A stretch of 64,000 bases of DNA, from positions 124,001 to 188,000 of the forward strand of contig CALUXD010000002.1 of NCBI GenBank assembly GCA_944324665.1, read 5' to 3'. The position numbers and the translations under genes are program-made. This document shows positions 52,220-60,391 of the stretch, piece after piece. The DNA is from Candidatus Proelusimicrobium volucris. GTDB lineage: Bacteria > Elusimicrobiota > Elusimicrobia > Elusimicrobiales > Elusimicrobiaceae. The notes beneath the pieces were generated by a model that saw only the letters and a program-made list of their open reading frames with translations, made no database searches and was not told the origin of the DNA. Every line of letters starts with the position of its first letter. Positions within the stretch are counted from its first letter, which is position 1.

Positions 52220-52920
52220 TGAACTACCGTCCTGTGATTGTTTTGTTCGTCGCTTACCAATTCTCCGTCCTTAAAGCGTATAATACGTTTGGCATAATCG
52301 GCTATATCCTGTTCGTGCGTTACCAAAATTATGGTTTTATTCTGTTCGCTGTTAAGTTTTGCGAAACTGCACATGACTTCTATACTGGTTTTCGTGTCCA
52401 GGTTCCCGGTAGGCTCGTCGGCGAAGATTATCGGAGCGTCGTTTACTATTGCTCTTGCTATGGCTACGCGCTGCTGCTGCCCGCCGGAGAGTTGATTGGG
52501 CATATGTTCCAGCCTGTTGCCCAACCCGACGGCTTTTAAAGCCTTTATCGCTTTTTCTTTTCGCTCATGTGCGGGTATTCTGGCGTAAATCATCGGCAGC
52601 TCTACGTTTTCTATAGCCGTAGTTCTGGAAAGTAAATTAAATCCTTGAAACACAAAACCTATTTTGCGGCATCTTATGTCGGCCAGTTCGGTTAAGCTGG
52701 ATTTGGTTATATCCAGTCCGTCCAAATAATATTTGCCGCTGGTGGGCTTGTCTAAACAGCCCAGCATATTCATAAAAGTACTTTTCCCGCTTCCGCTCGG
52801 GCCCATTATCGCGACAAATTCTCCGTGCTCTATGGTCAGATTGACGTCTTTTAACACTTGCAGCGGAATATCGCCAAGATTATAAGTTTTGTATATATGT
52901 TCTACTTTGATTAAGGACAT
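52216..52920 (-). CDS. ABC transporter ATP-binding protein, MacB-type
   Basis: A 234-residue ATPase. Walker [20 protein letters not shown]-loop [12 protein letters not shown], signature [15 protein letters not shown], Walker [13 protein letters not shown], and the H-loop [10 protein letters not shown] are all intact. It groups with the LolD/MacB ATPases that serve FtsX-type permeases. It overlaps the permease by 4 bases and follows the membrane fusion protein after 20 bases. Confidence 0.96.
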   Translation of the reverse strand: MSLIKVEHIYKTYNLGDIPLQVLKDVNLTIEHGEFVAIMGPSGSGKSTFMNMLGCLDKPTSGKYYLDGLDITKSSLTELADIRCRKIGFVFQGFNLLSRTTAIENVELPMIYARIPAHERKEKAIKALKAVGLGNRLEHMPNQLSGGQQQRVAIARAIVNDAPIIFADEPTGNLDTKTSIEVMCSFAKLNSEQNKTIILVTHEQDIADYAKRIIRFKDGELVSDEQNNHRTVVQ

Positions 52921-52940
52921 TGTCTTATCCTCCGCCCGCG

Positions 52941-54104
52941 TTAAAAGCCGGGGGGCCCCATTCTCCTGCGGTTATTGTTGGTTTTACTCTGGAGCAAAGC
53001 GCTGGTGACGATTTCGGTATTTTCTGGCAAATTGTCACTTAGTATTTCCGTCCTGCTTCCGTTGGTAATACCAGTTGTAACTTCTATGCGTTCTATCTCG
53101 CCGGTATTTTTGTCTTGAATCCAAACCCCTTGCCCCTTATAGGCTTTTTTACCTTCTGGGGAGGTATTTTTTATGATGGCATTGTCGGGCGGTACGAATC
53201 TCAGCGATTGGTTCGATACGCTTAAAGCGTCTTCCCTTATCGCTGTTATTATGGAGGCGTTGGCCGTCATACCTGGTTTTAATTTAAGATCGCTGTTATC
53301 GACCGATACCACCACGGTATAAGTTACGACGTTTGATGTCGTTAAAGGGGAGTTTCTAACCTGTATTACTTTGCCTTTGAAAGTCGTTGTGGGATATGCG
53401 TCGACGGTAAAATTAACGTCTTGACCTTCGGCTATTTTGCTGATATCGGCTTCCGATATGTTTACTTCTATTTGCATTTTGGTTAAGTCTTCCGCTACGG
53501 AGAAAAGCGTAGGAGTGCTGAAGCTTGCCGCCACCGTTTGGCCGAGTTCGACTTCTTTGGAAATAACAATTCCGTTTACCGGCGAAACTATTTGGGTATA
53601 GCCCAAGTCGATTTTGGCTTTGTCCAAAGAGGCTTGCGCCTGTATTACCTGCGCTTTGGCCTGGAGGTAAGCCGTTTCGGCGTCGTCAAGTTCGCTTTTG
53701 GCGACGAGTTCCTGCTTATAGAGCTGTTTGTAGCGGTTATAGTTCCTTTCCTGATTTTTAAATTCGCTTTCCACTTTAAGGACATTGGCTTCCTGTTGGA
53801 CTACCGCGGACTCGTAGGTGGAAGGATCAATAACTGCCATAAGGTCTCCTTCTTTCACGATGGAGTTGAAGTCTACCAAAATCTCCTGTATTTTGCCAGA
53901 GACCTGCGTGCCTACGCTGGTTTCGGTGGTAGGGTTAATCGTGCCGGATGCTTCCACCTGCTCGACTATTCTTGCCCGTTTGACAAGTTCCGTCGCGTAA
54001 AAATCGGTTTTTGGCCCGGCGGTTAATTTGAAATATAGTCCTATCGCGGCCGCTATTATGAGTACGGCCAATATTATTTTCCAAGTTTTCTTTTTCTTTC
54101 TCAT
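52941..54104 (-). CDS. macA: Periplasmic membrane fusion protein, MacA-like
   Basis: A 387-residue adaptor. An N-terminal signal anchor (IILAVLIIAAAIGLYFKL) is followed by the lipoyl half-motif VEASGTINPTTETSVGTQVSGKI, the alpha-hairpin (about 95-190, including QEANVLKVESEFKNQERNY) and the second half-motif PVNGIVISKEVELGQTV. A beta-barrel and membrane-proximal domain follow. It bridges the inner-membrane ABC transporter and TolC. The stop is 20 bases before the ATPase, and the gene starts 2 bases after the TolC stop. Confidence 0.93.
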   Translation of the reverse strand: MRKKKKTWKIILAVLIIAAAIGLYFKLTAGPKTDFYATELVKRARIVEQVEASGTINPTTETSVGTQVSGKIQEILVDFNSIVKEGDLMAVIDPSTYESAVVQQEANVLKVESEFKNQERNYNRYKQLYKQELVAKSELDDAETAYLQAKAQVIQAQASLDKAKIDLGYTQIVSPVNGIVISKEVELGQTVAASFSTPTLFSVAEDLTKMQIEVNISEADISKIAEGQDVNFTVDAYPTTTFKGKVIQVRNSPLTTSNVVTYTVVVSVDNSDLKLKPGMTANASIITAIREDALSVSNQSLRFVPPDNAIIKNTSPEGKKAYKGQGVWIQDKNTGEIERIEVTTGITNGSRTEILSDNLPENTEIVTSALLQSKTNNNRRRMGPPGF

Positions 54105-54106
54105 AG

Positions 54107-55393
54107 TTATATAATCCCCATAGCTTTATTAAGCGCCGCGATCGACAAAGTATAGTCGAAAACGGCTTGTATATAAGCGAGTTTCGCGTCGCTTAAAGTA
54201 GTTTCCGCATCTTTAACTTCTATGTAGTTGCCCACGCCCACTTTGTAGCGGCCTACGGCCAGTTCGTAGTTTTCCTGCGCTTGGGTGCGGGTTATTTCCG
54301 CCACCGGTATTTTGGATTTAGAGTCCTGCACGTTAAGGTAAGCCTCTTTTATTTCCAACAAAATATCCTGTTCGGCGGAAGTCAAATTGTAGTAAGCGCT
54401 GAGCATATTGTTTTGCGCTTCTTTTACGCTGTTATAGGTGCTTAAGCCCGAGAATATCGGTATTGATACGCCCGCGCCGACGCTCCATCTGTCGTAGAGG
54501 GGGAAATCTCCTCCGCTCCACCCGTAAGAGCCGGTGGCGTTTATGCTGGGCGCGTAACCTGTTCTGGATAGTTTTATATTCTGCCTTGCGCTTTCCAATT
54601 TTAGTTTATAGCCCAGCAAATCCTGTCTGTTTTTCATCGCGGTATCAAGGGCTTCTTCTTCCGTGAGGGTAAACTCAGGAAGGGTATTGTTCATCTGGAG
54701 CGAGAACTGCGGCGCAGGATCATAAATACCCATAACGTTTAACAGTACATGGTAAGACTTTTTTAAGGAGTTCTCGGCCTGTATTAAATTGAGTTTCGCG
54801 TTGTTTAAGTTTACCTGTGCGGTGGTAACGTCGATTTTTGGTCTTGTTCCCACCTGATAATAGGCCTGCGCTCTTTTAAGCTGCTCCTGATATTGTTCGA
54901 CCGATTGCTCGTACACGTGTTTGCTTTCTCTGGAGAGCAGGGTATCATAGTAGGCTTTTTTTAGTTCGTATATGGTATTGATTATTAAATTTCTGGTATC
55001 GGCGACGGCGGAATAATAGGAATTTTCCTGTATCGCGGAGGAAAGGCCCGTCTTGCCAAAGTCGTAAATAAGTTGCTTGGCGTTGATGGAGGAAGAATAT
55101 CCGTCCTGAGCACCGCTCCAGCCCGTTGCCGATTCGGAGTCGCTTCTGCTGTAATTGGCGCTTGCGTCTATTTGCGGCAGATAAGACGATTTCGTCTGTG
55201 AGAGCCTATTTCGCTGTGCTTCCTGCGATGCGAAAGAGGAGGAAATCGTCGGATTATTTTTTAAAGTGATGTCGATACAATCCTCAAGCGAGAGGACAGT
55301 ATCTTTCTTTATCGTATCCTGCGCCGCGGCGGCGCTGGGATATACGAAAACGGCCAAAGCCGTAATAATAGGAATAAGATTTTTTATTTTCAT
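54107..55393 (-). CDS. tolC: TolC-family outer membrane efflux protein
   Basis: A 428-residue protein with a signal peptide (IPIITALAVFVYPSAAA) and the two internally repeated halves of TolC. Each half has long coiled-coil-forming helices and short beta strands, for example LEDCIDITLKNNPTISS and LTEEEALDTAMKNRQD, which mark equivalent starts of the repeats. It forms the trimeric exit duct. The homologous MacA, ATPase and permease genes follow closely, so this is the first gene of a complete MacAB-TolC-type operon, about 220 bases from divergent rmlD. Confidence 0.94.
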   Translation of the reverse strand: MKIKNLIPIITALAVFVYPSAAAAQDTIKKDTVLSLEDCIDITLKNNPTISSSFASQEAQRNRLSQTKSSYLPQIDASANYSRSDSESATGWSGAQDGYSSSINAKQLIYDFGKTGLSSAIQENSYYSAVADTRNLIINTIYELKKAYYDTLLSRESKHVYEQSVEQYQEQLKRAQAYYQVGTRPKIDVTTAQVNLNNAKLNLIQAENSLKKSYHVLLNVMGIYDPAPQFSLQMNNTLPEFTLTEEEALDTAMKNRQDLLGYKLKLESARQNIKLSRTGYAPSINATGSYGWSGGDFPLYDRWSVGAGVSIPIFSGLSTYNSVKEAQNNMLSAYYNLTSAEQDILLEIKEAYLNVQDSKSKIPVAEITRTQAQENYELAVGRYKVGVGNYIEVKDAETTLSDAKLAYIQAVFDYTLSIAALNKAMGII

Positions 55394-55616
55394 AATAATA
55401 TTTTAACAATTATGGGTTTGATAATTAAGCGTTTCAGCCCGCCGATAGCATAACCCCTTTTGAAACGAATATATTGCCCGACGGTAAATATAAAAATATG
55501 CAATAAATTAGGGCTTCTATACGTTTTAGGTGCCCGAACTGTAAAATGAGATTGCTAAAAATTAAATAATAATGTATTTTATGTTAGGACATTAAAGAAA
55601 TATACGAGGTGAAGAT

Positions 55617-56465
55617 ATGATTTTGGTTACCGGCGCAAAAGGACAGATGGGGCAGTCTTTAAAGAAAGTTTTTCCTGCGGACAAAGTTATTTATACCGAT
55701 ATAGAAGAGCTTGATATAACCGTCTATGACAGCGTAGACAAAATTGTGCGGGAAAATAATATCTCCACCATAATAAACGCCGCGGGGTATACCGCGGTTG
55801 ATTCCGCCGAAAAAAATATGGATCAAGCCTATGCGGTAAACGCTTTTGGCGCTCGCAATTTGGCGATGGCGGCGGCGAAGTACAACTTGGGTATGATACA
55901 AATGTCCACGGATTTTATCTTTGACGGCAACAACTTCAAACCTTATACCGAAAACGACAAACCGCACCCTCTGTCTGTATACGGACAAACTAAACTTGAG
56001 GGGGAGTTGTTCGTCCTGAAAAACGCGCCGCAGTGTATAGTCTTGAGGACCTCCTGGCTTTACAGCGAGTTCGGCACTAACTTTGTTAAGACGATAATCT
56101 CGCTTGCCAAGAAGCAAGATGAAATCAAGGTAATATACGATCAAATCGGCTCGCCTACTTATGCCGGCGATTTGGCCGCGATCGTAGAAGGGATGGTGCC
56201 GGTGGTAAAAAACGGCGTAAAGAAAATATACAATTATTCCAACGAAGGCGTATGTTCTTGGTACGGATTTGCGAGGGAAATCGTCAGCCTTAAAAAACTT
56301 AAATGCGAAGTCCTGCCGATAGAATCGCAGGAATACCCCGCTTCCGCGCAGCGCCCGCATTATTCGGTGCTTAGCAAAGCCAAAATCAAAAGGGAGTTCG
56401 GCATAAAAATCCCCTATTGGCGCGACGCTTTGCAAAAAGCGATAGTCCGCATAGACGCCGATTAG
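55617..56465 (+). CDS. rfbD: dTDP-4-dehydrorhamnose reductase
   Basis: A 282-residue short-chain reductase that makes dTDP-L-rhamnose, a precursor for LPS O-antigen or other surface glycans. The Rossmann start ILVTGAKGQMGQSL, the INAAGYTAVDSAEK substrate block, the active-site STDFIFDG and YGQTKLEGE (Tyr-x3-Lys), and VLRTSWLYSEFG are diagnostic for RmlD. The other rml genes are not in the window. AGGTGAAG precedes the ATG; a terminator follows. Confidence 0.95.
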   Translation: MILVTGAKGQMGQSLKKVFPADKVIYTDIEELDITVYDSVDKIVRENNISTIINAAGYTAVDSAEKNMDQAYAVNAFGARNLAMAAAKYNLGMIQMSTDFIFDGNNFKPYTENDKPHPLSVYGQTKLEGELFVLKNAPQCIVLRTSWLYSEFGTNFVKTIISLAKKQDEIKVIYDQIGSPTYAGDLAAIVEGMVPVVKNGVKKIYNYSNEGVCSWYGFAREIVSLKKLKCEVLPIESQEYPASAQRPHYSVLSKAKIKREFGIKIPYWRDALQKAIVRIDAD

Positions 56466-56487
56466 AGTAATATACCGCAAAATATTT

Positions 56488-56523
56488 ATCCGCGCTTTAC
56501 AAAAATAAAGCGCGGATTTTTTG
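56488..56523 (+). terminator. Terminator of rfbD
   Basis: ATCCGCGCTTTA/TAAAGCGCGGAT stem, 12 bp, with a T run. Confidence 0.94.
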
Positions 56524-56648
56524 TAGTTTGGGTAAAAACTCTTGACCGTAAAAAATAGCAAGGCTTCTTAATGCCCTTATTGGCTCTTGACTTGAAGTTA
56601 ACTCCATAGTTTATACTTTATATAGATTTTAAATAGGAGTGTGAAGCA

Positions 56649-57134
56649 ATGTGTAAAAAGAAATTGGCCGCCGTATTGTCGGCGGGTTTGATATGCGGAT
56701 TTATACTTGGGAAAATGACGGAGAATAAAACAATGAAAGATAAAAATATAGATACGATATTTGCCATTGGGGAGGAAAACCCTTACGGCAAATTCTTTAC
56801 CGGTAAGACATATCTTAATATGCTCAGCCAAGGCGACGCGGAGTTTAATGCGCCGATAGGCAATGTTACTTTCGAGCCTGGCGCCCGCACTAATTGGCAT
56901 AAACACAGCGGCGGGCAGATACTGCTTGTTTTGGCGGGTGAAGGGCGCTATCAGGAACGCGGCAAGGAAATACGCGTTCTTCATAAAGGCGATGTAGTAA
57001 GAATATCGCCAGATGTAGAGCATTGGCACGGTGCCGCGCCGCAGAGTTGGTTTACGCATATATCCTTGGAAACCAATGTCCCAAACAACAAGGCGCAGTG
57101 GCTTGAGCCTGTATCCGACGGGGAATATAAATGA
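56649..57134 (+). CDS. Membrane-anchored or exported cupin-domain protein
   Basis: A 161-residue protein. The N terminus (KKLAAVLSAGLICGFILG) is a signal anchor or export signal. The remainder is a single cupin barrel with both metal motifs: GARTNWHKHSGGQILLVLAG(E)GRY (His-x-His, Glu/Gln, and so on) and GDVVRISPDVEHWHGAAP (second His). Similar cupins sit beside carboxymuconolactone decarboxylase (CMD) genes in bacteria, here the next gene, which overlaps by 4 bases and is also anchored. A protective or detoxifying role in the periplasm is likely; the substrate is unknown. Confidence 0.85.
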   Translation: MCKKKLAAVLSAGLICGFILGKMTENKTMKDKNIDTIFAIGEENPYGKFFTGKTYLNMLSQGDAEFNAPIGNVTFEPGARTNWHKHSGGQILLVLAGEGRYQERGKEIRVLHKGDVVRISPDVEHWHGAAPQSWFTHISLETNVPNNKAQWLEPVSDGEYK

Positions 57135-57922
57135 GGAAAGGCGTAATACTTTTATTGGCGCTGTTTTTAATAGCGGCCGCGGTATTTTTTGCGGCACATA
57201 AGAGAGAGGAATATTCGTATATGACAAACGAGGAAATTAAATCCGATGAGATTATGCAAGTGTGGGGGAATTTTGTGGAGCGGGACGTAAAGCCGCACGG
57301 CACTTTGGACAAAAGGACCAGGTATCTCGTCCTCTTGGCGGGTAATGCCGCGGCGCAGGGCTTTGGCTCTTACGAAACGCTGTTAAGGGAAGCTCTGAAA
57401 GCGGGCGTAAAGCCCGAGGAAATAAAAGAAAGTTTATATCAAGCCGTTCCTTATGCGGGTATGGCGAAGATATACGATTTTCTTATCCTTACCGATAAAA
57501 TTTTCGCGCAGAGCGGAATAAAGCTGCCCTTGGCGAAAGCAGGTGTAGTAAATGAAGATACGAGGTTTGAGCAAGGTCTTAAAGCGCAGAAAGATATTTT
57601 CGGTTCCGAACATATCGACGTTATGCGCCAAAACGCCCCCGCGGATCTAAAGCATATACAGGATTATCTTTCGGCCAATTGTTTCGGCGATTATTATAGC
57701 AGAGGCATATTGGATATAAAGACGAGGGAACTTCTTACTTTCGTCGTTTTGGTATCAATGGGGGGCGCGGATCCGCAAGCCAAGGCTCATGCGGGCGGGA
57801 ATAAAAATATTGGCAATAGCCGCGCGCTTTTGATAGACAGTGTTACCCAGCTTCTGCCCTATATAGGCTATCCTCGCGCTTTAAACGCGATAAGCGCGAT
57901 ACAGTCCGCTTACGGCGCGTAG
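57131..57922 (+). CDS. Membrane-anchored carboxymuconolactone decarboxylase (CMD)-family protein
   Basis: A 263-residue protein with an N-terminal membrane segment (VILLLALFLIAAAVFF) and two CMD domains. The first (about 60-130, with TRYLVLLAGNAAAQG and ALKAGVKPEEIKESLYQAVPYAG) has the helical hairpin typical of the family. The second (about 190-262, with TRELLTFVVLVSMGG and LLIDSVTQLLPYIGYPRALN) repeats it. The CxxC redox pair of AhpD-like peroxidases is missing: the equivalent positions are GNAAAQ and SMGGAD. A decarboxylase or binding role is therefore more likely than peroxidase activity. Coupled to the cupin gene. Confidence 0.85.
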   Translation: MRKGVILLLALFLIAAAVFFAAHKREEYSYMTNEEIKSDEIMQVWGNFVERDVKPHGTLDKRTRYLVLLAGNAAAQGFGSYETLLREALKAGVKPEEIKESLYQAVPYAGMAKIYDFLILTDKIFAQSGIKLPLAKAGVVNEDTRFEQGLKAQKDIFGSEHIDVMRQNAPADLKHIQDYLSANCFGDYYSRGILDIKTRELLTFVVLVSMGGADPQAKAHAGGNKNIGNSRALLIDSVTQLLPYIGYPRALNAISAIQSAYGA

Positions 57923-58085
57923 CAAGGCATTAAATAATAATTGTTGGCAGTATGTTTTGTGCTTGCCAAAAACGCTTGGCGGGATAGTATCTGGCAGGTT
58001 TTTAGGCGGGGAATTATCCTTAAAGAAGCAATTAAAGTTTTTAATGCCGCAACAATCTTCCGTCTAAATATCAATTATGCGATAA

Positions 58086-58117
58086 AAAAACCGGTACTAA
58101 AAAGTACCGGTTTTTTG
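58086..58117. terminator. Bidirectional terminator
   Basis: AACCGGTACT/AGTACCGGTT stem with an AAAA loop and T runs, between the CMD gene and hydA, which converge. Confidence 0.94.
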
Positions 58118-58130
58118 CGTTTATATATTT

Positions 58131-59609
58131 CTATTCCGAAGCCTTCACTTGGAAGCTGTCCACTCCCGCTTTTTCGGCGTAGGCTTCTTCTTGCTCTCTG
58201 GCTTCTTTTATGGGTTTTATCGTCGAGCACCCGCCGACGCATCCGCCGGGGCAGCACATCACTTCCACTAAATTGCCCGCGGATTTGCCCGTCTTGGCAT
58301 AGGCTTTTAGTTTAAAGATGTTTTTCCTGTCTATGCCTGCTATAACTTCCTCTTTGATCAAGGAGGCGTAATCGCCCGCGGCTTTCTTTACGGTCTGTGC
58401 GACGCCGCCCGTTATGCCGAATTTTAAAGCCTCTACCGTAGCTTTGCGGTCGAATTCGGTTTCGGGGCAATCTTCAAGATTTATACCTTTGCCGAATATC
58501 ATTGCTTTAAGCTCTTCGTAGCTTATTACATAATCGACATATTCGTCGGTTTGGGCTTCTTTGCGTTTGGAAAGACAAGGCCCGACAAATACCGTTATAG
58601 CCTCGGGTATCTCTTTCTTTACCAGCTGGGCCGTATAGTGCATAGGCGTACCGGTTGAGGAAATATACGGCAGCAATTCTGGAATATGCTTCTTGGCTAA
58701 ACGTGTATAGGCGTGGCAGCAGGAAGTCGTCATAAAGGGGCGTTTTTCGTCTACCACTTTTTCTATAAATTCCGCCGCCTCTTTTTGTGCCGTAATATCT
58801 GCGCCGAGGGCTACTTCGTATACGTGGGTAAAGCCCAGTTCTTTAATAGCGGTGGCGAGCTGTCCTACCGATATGCCGAACTGACCCGCTATCGAAGGCG
58901 CTACCATAGCCACCAAAGGTTTGCCAGCTTTGGTTTGCTTCAGTACGTCTAAAATTTGGCTGCGTTCCATAATCGCGCCGAATGGGCAGTTCTTCATACA
59001 GTTGCCGCAGCTGATGCATAAAGAGTGGTCTATCTTCGCTATGCCCTTTTCGTTCTTCTTTATGGCGTTTACGGGGCAGGATTCTTCGCACGGTACCGTT
59101 AGCTTGAGTATGGCGCCGTAAGGGCAGGCGTCTTTGCATTTGCCGCAGCTTTTGCATTTGTCTTGGTCGATATGCGCCTTATGGTTGCTTACCGTAACTG
59201 CGTTGAAGAAGCAGGCGTTTTCGCACTTTCTGGCCAGACAGCCTTGGCAAAGTTCGCTTACCATATATCTGCTTTTTACGCAGGCCGAGCAGGCACTTTC
59301 CAAAACTGTCAGCAGTTTATTGCTTTTATGGTCAAACTGAGGGTTATTCTGCCCGACATATTCGTTTAAAGGAATGGCTTCGTCGACTTCATTGACGGAA
59401 TAGCCGAAAGCGGCCAAAGCGCGAAGTTTCAATATTGCGCGTTCCTTATATACGCAACAGCGGAACGCCGCTTCGCTGCCTTTGGGGATAATATTCCACG
59501 GAAGGTGGTTGATGTCCTTTTCCAATGTGCCTTTATAGAACATTGAACAGATTTCTTCCAGCACTTCCATTTTAAAGTGTTCGGAGTAATTTCTTTTTGT
59601 CATATACAT
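58131..59609 (-). CDS. Monomeric [FeFe] hydrogenase, group B type
   Basis: A 492-residue enzyme that evolves or takes up hydrogen at an H-cluster. An N-terminal Cys-rich region (about 85-115, SACSACVKSRYMVSELCQGC) and three ferredoxin-like 4Fe-4S motifs (CKSCGKCKDACP, and CISCGNCMKNCP among them) feed electrons. The H-cluster ligands are in TTSCCHAYTRLA (L1), FVGPCLSKRKEA (L2) and EVMCCPGGCVGG (L3). L1 has His where the family usually has Pro after the Cys pair. Length and the GPC-x-x-K form of L2 fit group B, common in gut fermenters. It follows rex (about 90 bases) and adhE, all on the minus strand, so Rex control is likely. Confidence 0.92.
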   Translation of the reverse strand: MYMTKRNYSEHFKMEVLEEICSMFYKGTLEKDINHLPWNIIPKGSEAAFRCCVYKERAILKLRALAAFGYSVNEVDEAIPLNEYVGQNNPQFDHKSNKLLTVLESACSACVKSRYMVSELCQGCLARKCENACFFNAVTVSNHKAHIDQDKCKSCGKCKDACPYGAILKLTVPCEESCPVNAIKKNEKGIAKIDHSLCISCGNCMKNCPFGAIMERSQILDVLKQTKAGKPLVAMVAPSIAGQFGISVGQLATAIKELGFTHVYEVALGADITAQKEAAEFIEKVVDEKRPFMTTSCCHAYTRLAKKHIPELLPYISSTGTPMHYTAQLVKKEIPEAITVFVGPCLSKRKEAQTDEYVDYVISYEELKAMIFGKGINLEDCPETEFDRKATVEALKFGITGGVAQTVKKAAGDYASLIKEEVIAGIDRKNIFKLKAYAKTGKSAGNLVEVMCCPGGCVGGCSTIKPIKEAREQEEAYAEKAGVDSFQVKASE

Positions 59610-59695
59610 ATTTTACCATATTGGAAGTATCGGAAAAAGCGGATAAAATGCTCTTGCCAAGGCGGTTCCATCGATAAAATTTTAGTGTTTGCGGG

Positions 59696-60319
59696 TTAAT
59701 TTTTAAGTTTCAGGCAAAGCAATGCCAAGCCTATGCTGAGGTCCTCGTTTTGCAGCGCTATGTGAGGTGGAACTTTTATATCGGCAGGCGAGAAGTTCCA
59801 AATAGCCTTTATTCCCGCACCGACTAAAGTATCTGCCACGCCCTGCGCCGCGTAAGCGGGTACGGATATTATGGCGGTGGAGATTTTGTGAGTCTGGACA
59901 TAAGATGCCAAGTGCTCTATATGCAGTATGTTTTTGTTGTCGGCTTTGGTTATGTCGGTATCGAAAGCCGCCACCATATTAAAGCCGTGTTTTTTAAAGC
60001 CTTCGTAGTGGAACAAAGCCGAGCCCAGTTTACCGTATCCCACAAGGCATACGTCCCTTTCCTTCTGCCAGCCCAAGAATTGCTGTATGGCGGCTATGCT
60101 GCCTTTTACATTATATCCGAGCCTTGTTTTGCCGGGCGCTTTGGCCAGCAGCATATCCTTTTTTACGGAAATCGGTTTCAGGCTTAGTTTTGATGCTATC
60201 TCCACCGAGGATATATACTGCCTGCCGTAGCGGAACATATCGTTAAACAGCCTCAAGTATTGAGGCATACGCTTAACCGCTTGGATATTGCCGGCGTTTT
60301 GCTTTTCGGATTTGTTCAT
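59696..60319 (-). CDS. rex: Redox-sensing transcriptional repressor Rex
   Basis: A 207-residue protein that senses the NADH/NAD+ ratio. It has an N-terminal winged-helix domain (about 10-75, with EIASKLSLKPISVKKDMLLA as recognition helix region) and a Rossmann NAD(H)-binding domain (VCLVGYGKLGSALFHY, G-x-G-x-x-G). The C-terminal ADIKVPPHIALQNEDLSIGLALLCLK helix swaps between subunits. It normally represses adhE- and hydrogenase-type genes when NADH is low. Here it lies directly between these two genes. Confidence 0.93.
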   Translation of the reverse strand: MNKSEKQNAGNIQAVKRMPQYLRLFNDMFRYGRQYISSVEIASKLSLKPISVKKDMLLAKAPGKTRLGYNVKGSIAAIQQFLGWQKERDVCLVGYGKLGSALFHYEGFKKHGFNMVAAFDTDITKADNKNILHIEHLASYVQTHKISTAIISVPAYAAQGVADTLVGAGIKAIWNFSPADIKVPPHIALQNEDLSIGLALLCLKLKN

Positions 60320-60356
60320 TGTTTTGATGAGTTTCTTCTTTAAGTCTTTTGAGAAG

Positions 60357-60385
60357 AGGCCGCCGCTTTTGGACGGCGGCCCCTT
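60357..60385 (-). terminator. Hairpin after adhE
   Basis: GGCCGCCG/CGGCGGCC stem with a 9-base loop, between adhE and rex. The T tract is weak, so it may attenuate rather than end transcription into rex. Confidence 0.65.
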
Positions 60386-60391
60386 TGATAT

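Noticed and set aside
52216-52920. LolD-type lipoprotein-release ATPase
   Set aside because: The adjacent permease, membrane fusion protein and TolC make a MacAB-TolC-type efflux operon the better reading.
55659-56561. A 300-codon open frame on the minus strand opposite rfbD
   Set aside because: Its translation is rich in Tyr, Phe and Arg with no recognisable motif, and it lies fully antisense to the well-conserved RmlD gene.
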